A stretch of 64,000 bases of DNA from Chaenocephalus aceratus (lineage: Eukaryota > Chordata > Actinopteri > Perciformes > Channichthyidae): NCBI GenBank assembly GCA_023974075.1, contig JAMFTG010000072.1, positions 232,001 to 296,000 on the forward strand, read 5' to 3'. The notes under the pieces were generated by a model that was not told the origin of the DNA, did no database searches, and worked only from the letters and a program-made list of their open reading frames with translations. Shown in pieces: positions 47,501-59,500 of this stretch (the first letter of the stretch is position 1; every line of letters begins with the position of its first letter). A program made the translations under genes and the position numbers.

Positions 47501-50500
47501 GTCGCCTCACAGTGCATTTAAAAAGTTAAAACAGCTAAAACAAAAACGGAACACAATTTAATCTAACCGGTATAGCCTTTCATATACCAAAGGGGGGGGG
47601 GGGAAATTAACACACTGGGACAGAACACACTATGACTACAAATAAAACAGACAAGTAGACAGAAGGCAGATGAACGATTGATTTTCAAGCAAACGCAACA
47701 GTAAATCGGCCATTTTGGAAGGACACCAGCTAATCCAACTGCTAACGGAGAAAACCAAAGAAGGACCACAGGATTACACTTTTCCAACATGGAGAGTTAA
47801 TGAAGTGTAAGAGCGCCATCTGCAGGTTGTTTAATGTAAGTGTAAGAGAATTGCTGATTTACAGAAACGACTACACAGGGAATGAGATTTAAATCTTGAA
47901 ATGTCGTCATACAGTAAGAATATAACGGTAGATTAACTATTCACAAAAAGCCACCATTTTGTTAGCATTCAGTTAGCATAATTAGCTTTCTATGTCCGGA
48001 TGATTGTATATTGTTAAAGAGCCTCTAGATTTGAAGATCCTGTGTCCCCAAATTTGTAAATTACACATCCAAAGATTAACGGGAGGCGTGTGGTGCAGTG
48101 GCTTGAGCGTTGGTGTTTGGAGGGGGTCACAGGTTCAAACCCCACTGCAGTCAGCATGTCGTTGTGTCCCTGAAGACACTTCACCCCAAATTGCTCCTGT
48201 GGGGATGGCCCACAGTATTGAGTATATAAAAGCGTCTAACAAGTGACCTGTTATGTAATCATTTTTTAATTTCCCGACAGGTATAGGAGCTAAATTAGGC
48301 ACCGTTACCGTGGCAACATTCTTCTCTTTGAGCATTAGTTCAAAAAGAACCCTCCAAGGACATTTCTATTTTGCACATACCGTATTACATGTCGGATGAA
48401 AAACAGCTGACAGAAGGCCAGTGAAATCTGATAGACATCGTCTGCTCCTACTGTTGCCAAAGAAGCTATCCTTCAAAGATGGCCGCACCAAATGAACCCC
48501 ATTCTCTCCTGAAACTTCCTGCACATTCAAACCCACCTGAGCGACCTCCCGAGGGAGGAGAAGACAGGGAAGGCGGGCACGTCGTCGGGCTTGTTGAAGG
48601 CCCAGTAGTGCGAGGCGAAGGCTCCGGCGAGGGTCATCTGTCCCAGCGCCGTCACAAAGTTAGCGCACCAGAAGAAGAGGAAGACGTTGTAGAACTGCAG
48701 CCCGATCAGGTACTTGTGGTACGCCGTCTCTCCGCCGTAGAAAGCGAACAGACACTCCGAGTCCGGGCACTGCGTCTTTTCTATACTGACGGAGTAGTTC
48801 TGAGCACAGATACAGGTTATATAGACACCGTTATACACACTTTGGAAATCTACTCAACATTCAATGTCATGGAACCATTGAAAATACAAGACGATGATTA
48901 GGTCTAAAGAGAAATCTGATGTCCTGGTTTTAGGCCTCACTCCTGCACCGCTATATTCTGTACTCTGTTGTTAACTACATCTGTGATTTTGTCTATTCTG
49001 CAGTACTGCAATACTACCTGGTACAAGTGTTTGTCAACAGCTTTAAAATCCAAAAAGTGTTTTTTTTTTTTTAAACGGAGCCGTTGTGTTCATCAGTAAA
49101 GTGGAACTTCTGTGTGAACTATTCATATCTTAAACTGCACTGTAACTTTTTATTCATGTATTTTTTCTTTTAATGTTTCTTTTATTATCTTTTCTTTTTA
49201 ATGACCGTTTTTAAATGCCTTTGTCTGAATGTCTTTCATTTTTGTAAAGCACCTTGAATTGCCTCGTGTTGAAAGGTGCTCTATAAATAAACTTGCCTTG
49301 CCAAAAGATTGTTGGTCAACCCTTTCAGACTCAGCCCATCATAATAACCCCATGAGGCTGTCCAACAACATCATGGGACCCAACGCATGCTCTAACAGAG
49401 AATATGAACTGCTACCATCTAATGGAGATTGAATCAAGTCAGACTGAAGCATCCTTTGTGCTCCAGTCAGTCCTCTCAGTGGACACAGAGCAGCTTTTCT
49501 CTCACTGATCGTGCCGTTATGTTAAATGTTTGTTTCCATGTGTTGTGTCTTGATATCTGTCTGTTGATGTCACACATGGAGCTGCTGTGCTGCAAGGAGC
49601 ATTTCAGACTTGATCTGACCATTCAAGTATTATCGTATATAGACACCTTTCAAAAACACACGCGGATCATATCATGGAACCATTGAAAATACATTCACAA
49701 GATAATTAAGCGCGAAAGCCGTTTTTAAAAGTTCCATTAAATTCATTTTATCCACAAACATGTTAAAAATACAAGTAAAAATCACAAGACATAACGGAAA
49801 TGTGTTAAATGGGATAACCAATCCGAAGCTATAGGATAGGGTCCGGGAAAACGTAACGATAACCAACGTCCATGTGGTCTTAAAGCTGCAGTGTCACTTA
49901 AAATGTCCCTCTTAAGCCCGTTTGTCATCTTAATTAACTTTTAAAACGCTTAGGTCGAGTGATTCCAGGGTGCGTCGCCGATTATCCCGTTTACTTTGTG
50001 AATTGATAATATTTTGGCCGGGATTAAAATGGAGGTCCGAACATCCATTGATAACAAAAAGGAGAACTCACCGCAGGTTCACACGTTTTTCTCGAGTGGT
50101 CGCACGTCGTCTCATTGAAGACTTTGTAGATCGGTTGGTTAGAGGTAGACAAGAAGCTGATCAGCGTTATTAAGGACGACGTCAGAAGATACACAAACAA
50201 CAACATTTAACGCTTACATACTTAACAATGTGCTTTTTAAGTTCAGTTATGTTTAGTATAGTCGCACATCAGCTGTTCCAGTAATGGGACATTTAGAAAG
50301 GATACACAGCAGTGACGCACCAGTAGGCGATGACGATGGCCAGAAGGAGGAAGGTGAAGAGAGGGTAGAAGAGGGAACACATCACATGCCCGATGGTTCT
50401 GTAAACACAACAACAACAACAACGTCACAACCAAGACAAAAATTATCACTTTGAGTCGAATTACAATTAGTTTAACTGTGTATTTAGCATTGGTCCAATT

Positions 50501-51553
50501 CTTCGATGCATTACCTTGTACAGTCAGATGAGCTTTAAGAAAACATCTTAAGGTCATTGATATATTTTAACAATTTGTTCCATTCTCTCGTCTAAAAGCG
50601 CCCACAGATTCATGTGGTCTGCTTTCACTAACTGTACGGAGGCTCAGTCACTGGTACTTTTTTATATACAAAGCCATGTTAGGGAAACTTCCATCCTATA
50701 TCTGCTCCCTGATCTCACGGAGAATTGTAAGTGGCTACTGCCTGAGATCGCATGCTGCAATAATAATAATAATAGCTTTGATTTGTATAGCGCCTTTCAA
50801 GGGACCCAAGGTCTCTTTACAGGTAACAGGGCAAAAACAAAAGTCAGACAGACAAAACAACAGATCGATTTAAGGGCCGAAAGCCTTGGCAGACAGATGG
50901 GACTTGAGGGCCCTTTTGAAGGCGTCGAGCGTAGGGATGTTGCGAGTCTCCGCAGGGAGAGCGTTCCAGAGGGGCTGCCACGCTGAAGGCTCTGTCCTCG
51001 AAGGTTCGCCGTTTGGTGCGGGGGGGGGGGGGGGGGGGGGGGGGTAAGCAGGATTGGTTTTATTAAATGTGCCAACTGCTAGGACCGTCTTACGGCCCGT
51101 CTACACTACAGCGTCGACAGCGTCGAAAACTCCAATCTGCCCATTCACTTTCAATGGGGTGACGTCACGTAGCCGCGCTTTTTCGCCGAACTGAATTGTG
51201 GGTAGCAGAGCGGTCCGTCTCCGGCGTCTCCGCCGTCAGAAGTTGAACAATGTTCAACTTCTGACGCCGGAGACGCCGGAGTAGCCAGCGCTAGCCAATC
51301 AAATCCCATTTCCCAAAATCTGACAGCTGAAGCCGTAGCCAATCAAACCGCGTCTAAGCTGGGAGAGATATCCCGCCGTTCATTTCTATATTTCAAAAAA
51401 AGATGGAGGAGAAACTAACTATCGCCGTAGCAAATCACCCGGTTCTGTATGACCAGACCCTCTTCACCTACCGGGATACAAACCGGAGGAACCAGCATGG
51501 AGGGAGGTGGCAGAGACAGTGGGGGAAACTGGTAGGTGTTCGCCTGTTTGGGG

Positions 51554-51588
<35 letters not shown>

Positions 51589-54500
51589 CTCCCATAAAAT
51601 CCCCGGGGTTTTTTGCTCTGTATGTCGGGGGCGGGAGATTCATGTGATTGGTTGTTGGTCGTGTTGCTTGAATAAAATCCCCAAGCTACAAACACGCCCA
51701 GCTCCAAGCTTTTTTTGAAGCTGTAGTGTGGACGCTCCGTTAGGGAAGACAGCTTTGAGATGCTCCTCTGTCTTGGAATAGTCTGCAAGTTAAATGGAAA
51801 CTGAACAATCTGGTGCCACTAAGTGTTTTTAAAGCTCGGCTGGATGCTACTCAATCGGAAGCTGTTGGTACCTGCTCATGTGGATAGTTATGTAAATGAT
51901 GCTGTATGATGTATGATTGTTGTTCTGTTTATGTTTCATGTGGAACTACTTGAGCAGGTCTCCCTTGGAAAAGAGATCAATGACCTCAATGGGATTCAGC
52001 TGGGTGAATAAAGGTTTGAAATGAAATGAATGTGAATGATACTGTATGTGAAATCTGACCTGCTGGCTTCTTTGATGAGAGCGATGGCGATGAGGATCCT
52101 CTTCCTGAGGAAGATGAGCAGGAGGATGATGATGACCTCCACAATGGCCAGAATGATCACTAAAGGAGAGGAAGAGTAGACGAGGGACAGATTACACAGG
52201 TGTCCTCACTTCGCAGTAACATGTCAGAGTATAAAGGTGTGTATGACGGTCTGTGTTCGTACTGAAGGCCAGCCAGGTCTGTCTGATCTGCAGGTAGACG
52301 TTGAAGTCCGTCTGGAAGCCGATTTCCTGCAGAGTGACGTTAGCGCCGGCCTCTCCCTTCAGAGCGGCGTACTCCATGTAGCAGTGGAAGATACCTGAAC
52401 AGATAAAGCATACATTTAAAGTGACTTAAGATGAGTGCAATCAACCATGAAGCTACAGACTCAGAACAGTCAGAAACCTGCAGGTACAGAACAGGTTTAT
52501 TGCCAGGTACGTCACACATACAAGGAATTTTCTTTGGTTTCTGGTGGTGGTAAGTTGCAAAGTAGGGAAAAAAGAAATATATAAGGATAATACAAAATAA
52601 GTATTTTTAAGAAACCGGTACATCAGCGTTCATTAAGCCATTTAAGTGCATTCGTTTTAAAAAAGGGGGCCGATTCCGCTTTTGGGGGGTTCTGTCACCC
52701 CTGTGGTGTGTTATATGGGTTTTAGTGCATGGCAATGGTCTGCAAAGGCTAACATCTCTGTGTTCCCTCAAGACAGGGGTGTCAAACTCAAATACACAGT
52801 GGGCCAACATTTTAAAATGGGTGCTAGTCGAGGGCCGGACTGGTTCGATGTTTATTGCAGAACTTATTGAAATGAACTTATTGCACATATTAAACCTGGA
52901 ACTAACAAAGCTTCAATTATTGTCTATAAAAACAACATTAAACATTAAATAATCAGCTGCATTCATTTCTCATGGCTCTATCTGCAGCTTTTCCAGAGTC
53001 ATTTCTTATGAGTACATTTCTCCACAGGCCAACAGCAGCTTCAACAAAACTATTCCCCTCAGAGAGAAACAAACATGCCCTGTTGTCGTGAGAGAGAAAG
53101 TGCAGAAGGAAGCATCCATTGAACTCAGTGTGCTGCTCTGAGATGCTAGCTCAGACACTTGGCGTCTCATCTTGGGGGCAAGGTCATCAATGTTTGGGCT
53201 CAGGCTCTGATTGGAGGAGACCCTCAGGATGGAGTGAAGGTGTGTGTGCAATATACCGGCGGGCCAGATCTAATAGCAATTAGAAATTATCCTGCGGGCC
53301 GAAATTAAAATCCACCACGGGCCGGATTTGGCCCCCGGGCCTCGAGTTTGACACGTGTGCTCAAGATGGAGTTTCCCCTCATTCCTCCCCCGCCTGAAAC
53401 GCCACCATTGGACTCCTTTCTTTACTTCAGGAACATAGTGACATCACTATATTACAATAAATGTACCACTATACTGGTGTAAAAAAGAAACCGCTTATTT
53501 GATTGGGTTAAATGAGCAGCCTGTAATGATTTGTTACCATGAACGATAGCGTTGCTAGCTAACGACAGCGGTGCTAGCTAACGACAGCGCTCATGACCAC
53601 CTGTGTGTGATTTGAGTCAACCCTTCACTGTCAAAATGCATACAGTGTACGACATGCATTGTACCAATTCCCTTATTTAAAGAGAGCATAATACTTTTAT
53701 GTTTGAACTCTTACCGTATCCTAAGACCAGTATCACCATGACGATTATGACCCAGACCATGATCCCGGCCAGGAAGCGCAGCAGGACGATGAAGAGCAGA
53801 CTGGTGAGCATCGCAATAACCAAACCTCTGCAGAGAGGAAGGAACAGAGAGGCAGTGAGCGGAGGTTTCAGAGAGAAGCCGATGTGTTCATGTTCCCGAG
53901 GGACTCACATCAGGATCCAGTACCAGGACTTTGTGTAATCCTCGAAGATCTTCATCACCACCTGACGAGCCTCCATCACCACCGTGGCGTTCCTGAGGAG
54001 AGATTCAGGCCAGTTTACTTTCAGCGTTTAATGATAAATACATGCGAATGATGGTAGTTGTGTCGTATGCCAGTGTTTTCATTAATACTAAGAACAAACG
54101 ATTTAACTCCAATTAAGCCAAAGCTATTTTTTCTATGAGATGTGGACAATAATACAACGCAATAAAGATTACCCTATTTTTATGTTTTAAAAAGAAAATA
54201 TATATTTGAGGCAGGCTGTGGCAAAGTGGACTACTGCGTTGGGGTCAGGGGGGCACAGGTTCAAACCCCACTGCAGTCAGCATGTCGTTGTGTCCCTGAG
54301 ACCCTTCACCCCAAAGTGCTCCTGTTGCCCACAGTATCGAGTATGTAAGTCGCTTTGGATAAAAGCGTCTAACAAGTAACATGTGATGCATATTTTAACT
54401 TCTTATGTTTATAGAAATCCATCCATCTTCTCCTGCTTCTCCGTGGTCGGGTCTCGGGGGTATCAGTTCCAGCAGAGAGCCCCAAACTTTCCTTTCCCCT

Positions 54501-56508
54501 CATCAACCAGCTCTGACTGGGGGGTCCCAAGGCGCTCCCAGGCCAGCGAAGAGATATAATCCCTCCACCTGGTCCTAGGTCTACCCCTCGGTCTCCTCCC
54601 AGCTGGACGTGCCTGGAACACCTCCTAGGGAGGCGCCCAGGTGGCATCCTAACTAGGTGCCCGAACCACCTCAACTGGCTCCTTTCGACGCGAAAGAGGA
54701 GCGGCTCAACTCCGAGTCCCTCCCGGATGACCGAACTTCTCACCTTATCTCTAAGGGAGACGCCAGCCACCCTGCGGAGAAAACCCATCTCGGCCGCTTG
54801 TATCCGTTTATAGAAATATAATTTTTTTATTTTTCAAATGTTTACTTTCATATATTTCTATAAATATTTGTATTCTTTTAAAATGTGTATCTCTTTATTG
54901 CACACGTTTACTTTAACTGTATTTAAATAAATATCTTTATTCTTTTTTTGCACATGTATTTTTTCACCCCTGACGTATGGGCTCAGAACAGTGTCATGCA
55001 CACAGAAGGATTCACACTTGTGTTTTTCAATGCAGGCCGGCTCCGCGGAGCCAGCAGGCTCCGCGGACAGCGCAAAATGCGTACATGAAGCGCTACGTCA
55101 TGAACGCAAGAAATCATACCCCGATGGGGACGCGCTCATGTGATTGGCTTAGAATGGAGGAGACATCTGATTGGCTATAGATAGACAAAATTACAAGTAC
55201 GAATCGGGTGACCGTCTGGGGAGTCTCCAAAATACATATGTAAAACTTTTTTCTGTATTTGGACTTTATTTACATGTACCGTACTTTTCGGACGATAAGC
55301 CGCGACTTTTTTTCCCCATTTTTTTGGTACAGCTAACGGCCACTAGGGAACCTCCTAAATCTATGGATTTTACAGGTAAAATTAACCACCTTTAACCCTA
55401 TAGGCTCTATGACCGGTCCGCGCCCGCCACCTCTAAGCTCCAGCAGGAAAAGCTGGAGGCCGGAAAAGAGTGAGACAGGTCGCGCGCCAAAGTAAAAGTG
55501 GAACCGAGAGACAGAACGAGAGCAAGACAGACGGACAGTTTAGCTGCTGCGGCTTCTATGCAGGTGCGCTTTATAGTCCGAAAAGTACGGTACATGAAAC
55601 GGAACACATTTGTGGATCTGGAAACACAAGCGTGACTCCTTCTGTGTGAATTACGAGACTGTTCTGAGCCCATAACAATGTTTATTTGACTTCATCTTTT
55701 TTTTTTTTTTTTTTTTACACATTTTAAATGTAAATAAATATTTGTATTTTCATTTAAAACAGGCTCTTGACTGACAGTGCCTGTTTCTAAAGTATGTGTC
55801 GGCACTATGAAGGTCCCCTGCAGGGTTGGGACGTTGCATGTTTGAGACTCACTTGACTCCATCCACCAGGTCCTTGGCGTCTCGCATGGTGCCGCTGCCG
55901 TCGTCAAAGTGAGAGTTGTTTCCCACGGTGATCAAACCGCCTTTCAGGCCCAGAGCGGGGAAACACCTCCGAGTGACTGAAGGGAAGCAAAGGAAGATGT
56001 AAGAATAGGCAGTAAAAGTACATTTCAGATCTCGACTGACTCTGGAAATATACTACATGCAACATACTGTAGAAAATACTGTGAAATGTTTGCACATTCT
56101 TACTTTAATTACCCGTGTTTGTATATAAATATTTAGATTTGATGTTTTTTGTTTGACATTTTAACTTCAACTTTCTATGTTTATTTGAATATTGTAATTC
56201 AATGTTTTTAATAACATTCATTTTTTTGTTTGTATAAATATCCTTATATTTTATTTGGAAATATCTTGTTTACCCGTTCTTACTCTAACTTCATGTATTC
56301 CATTTTTTTTTTTTAAACTGTCATAAAACCACATTTTATAAATAAAAATAATAAATAAAGTATTCTGATTAATACAAATAATATGAAATATAATATTTCC
56401 ACTCACAGGGCTTGCTGGGGGTCAGCATGGCCGGACAGAGGCCTTGCTTCAGGATTTCTGGGATTCCCTGAAACATTTAAAGCAGATGAGAACGTGTGTA
56501 TGTGTATT

Positions 56509-56550
<42 letters not shown>

Positions 56551-59500
56551 ATACCCACCATGTTGTTGGTCACGCCCTCCTTGCAGAACGTCTTGTAGTA
56601 GTCGAAATCCTTCGTGTTGGTGTAGGCTTTCATTAACGTCAGGAACTTATCAGGACATGTCTCCACACACATCTGAGGAGGACACACATTCACAGCAGGA
56701 GGTCACAGGTTAAGGATAAAAAAAATAATTTAAAAAAGCAGCTCAGCAGGAGATTTGAGTCCAATATAAACTTTTTTTTTTTTTTTTATAAATTGTAATT
56801 AATATTTCTATTATATTTTATTAATCCTTTTAATGCACATATTTACTTTAAAGGTCACCTATCATGCTATTTTAAGGCATATATTATGGGTCTCAGATAT
56901 ATACAAATATATAGAAACATGTATATGATGTGTTTTGCTCAAAATACAAACAGATCATGTATTTTAGAAATCCCTCATGTCCCTCTGTACCAGCCGTTAG
57001 AGAAATCCGGATTTTGGATCCTTAGCTTGAAAAAAAAAAAAAGAGGAGGCGGAGCTAATGCCTGATCAGAATTATACCGGAGATAAAGTTAAATTCTATT
57101 GTGATAAAACGCCATCCTGTTCTAAACCACATCAAGGATTATTTCTGAAACCGTATGGAGCTCAAATGCTTTTTCTCTTGCGGGTTTATCACAAGGTGAG
57201 TTCCTTTTTTTATTTCCTGCTTTTTAAAACACATGCGCTCTCCAGCACAGGTTAGCTCTGAGTGTTAGCGAGGCTCGCTAATGTAAACAAAGAGGAGATT
57301 ACGTCCAAAACACGTCAGGCATTGTTTCTGATAGCAACTCTCTGTGGGTCCGCTGCCGATTTGCCGTCAGATCGGCGGCAAATCTGTATCCGCTCGTTGT
57401 ACCCCCGTTTTTTAAAGATTTGGGTAATGGCTAATGGTTACACAAGCCAAAACACGTTATGACATCATAAAGTGGCCAAAATCTGATCAGCTCATTTTCA
57501 GACAGGTTTTTATAGAAATGGATCAAAAAGAGAAAATCTTTGTTCCTGAAACTTTCAGAGTCTCTTTCCACAGAGGGGACACATGTTGATGTAGAAGAGA
57601 CATTAAGAAGAGGGGACACATGTTGATGTAGAAAAGACATGAAGAAGAGGGGACACATGTTGATGTAGAAGAGACATGAAGAAGAGGGGACACATGTTGA
57701 TGTAGAAAAGACATGAAGAAGAGGGGACACATGTTGATGTAGAAGAGACATGAAGAAGAGGGGACACATGTTGATGTAGAAGAGACATGGAGAAGAGGGG
57801 ACACATGTTGATGTAGAAGAGACATGAAGAAGAGGGGACACATGTTGATGTAGAAGAGACATGAAGAAGAGGGGACACATGTTGATGTAGAAGAGACATG
57901 AAGAAGAGGGGACACATGTTGATGTAGAAGAGACACGAAGAAGAGGGGACACATGTTGATGTAGAAGAGACATGAAGAAGAGGGAACACATGTTGATGAA
58001 GAAGAGACATGAAGAGGGGACACATGTTGATGTAGAAGAGACACGAAGAAGAGGGGACACATGTTGATGTAGAAGAGACACGAAGAAGAGGGGACACATG
58101 TTGATGTAGAAGAGACATGGAGAAGAGGGGACACATGTTGATGAAGAAGAGACATGAAGAAGAGGGAACACATGTTGATGTAGAAGAGACATGAAGAAGA
58201 GGGGACACATGTTGATGTAGAAGAGACACGAAGAAGAGGGGACACATGTTGATGTAGAAGAGACATGGAGAAGAGGGGACACATGTTGATGAAGAAGAGA
58301 CATGAAGAAGAGGGGACACATGCTGATGGAGAAGAGACATGAAGAAGAGGGGACACATGCTGATGGAGAAGAGGGGACACATGTTGATGAAGAAGAGGGG
58401 ACACATGCTGATGTAGAAGAGACATGAAGAAGAGGGGACACATGTTGATGTAGAAGAGACATGGAGAAGAGGGGACACATGTTGATGAAGAAGAGACATG
58501 AAGAAGAGGGGACACATGCTGATGGAGAAGAGGGGACACATGTTGATGAAGAAGAGGGGACACATGCTGATGTAGAAGAGACATGAAGAAGAGGGGACAC
58601 ATGTTGATGTAGAGGAGACATGAAGAAGAGGGGACACATGTTGATGTAGAAGAGACATGGAGAAGAGGGTACACATGTTGATGTAGAAGAGACATGGAGA
58701 AGAGGGGACACATGTTGATGTAGAAGAGACATGAAGAAGAGGGGACACATGTTGATGAAGAAGAGACATGAAGAAGAGGGGACACATGTTGATGTAGAAG
58801 AGGGGACACATGTTGATGTAGAAGAGACATGTAGAAGAGAGGACACATGTTGATGTAGAAGAGACATGGAGAAGAGGGGACACATGTTGATGTAGAAGAG
58901 ACATGCAGAAGAGGGGACACATGTTGATGTAGAAGAGACATGAAGAAAAGGGGACACATGTTGATGTAGAAGAGACATGAAGAAGAGGGGACACATGTTG
59001 ATGTAGAAGAGACACGAAGAAGAGGGGACACATGTTGATGAAGAAGAGACATGAAGAAGAGGGGACACATGCTGATGTAGAAGAGACATGAAGAAGAGGG
59101 AACACATGTTGATGTAGAAGAGACATGAAGAAGAGGGGACACATGTTGATGTAGAAGAGACACGAAGAAGAGGGGACACATGTTGATGTAGAAGAGACAC
59201 GAAGAAGAGGGGACACATGTTGATGTAGAAGAGACATGGAGAAGAGGGGACACATGTTGATGAAGAAGAGACATGAAGAAGAGGGGACACATGCTGATGG
59301 AGAAGAGACATGAAGAAGAGGGGACACATGCTGATGGAGAAGAGGGGACACATGTTGATGAAGAAGAGGGGACACATGCTGATGTAGAAGAGACATGAAG
59401 AAGAGGGGACACATGTTGATGTAGAAGAGACATGGAGAAGAGGGGACACATGTTGATGAAGAAGAGACATGAAGAAGAGGGGACACATGCTGATGGAGAA

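Larger units (their letters stand above)
50590..52035 (+). mobile_element. L2-like LINE C-terminus split by nested insertions
   Basis: The plus-strand frame [20 protein letters not shown] with [18 protein letters not shown] breaks at 50756. The expected continuation ([30 protein letters not shown], then the 3' tail GGTCTCCCTTGGAAAAGAG) resumes at 51743. Between lie an opposite-strand LINE tail and a MITE. It sits in the intron between exons 12 and 13 of slc44a2. Confidence 0.75.

Noticed and set aside
48081..48259. tRNA gene (A and B boxes)
   Set aside because: The box region continues into a conserved SINE body and tail and is repeated at 54208-54388; no clean cloverleaf is apparent.
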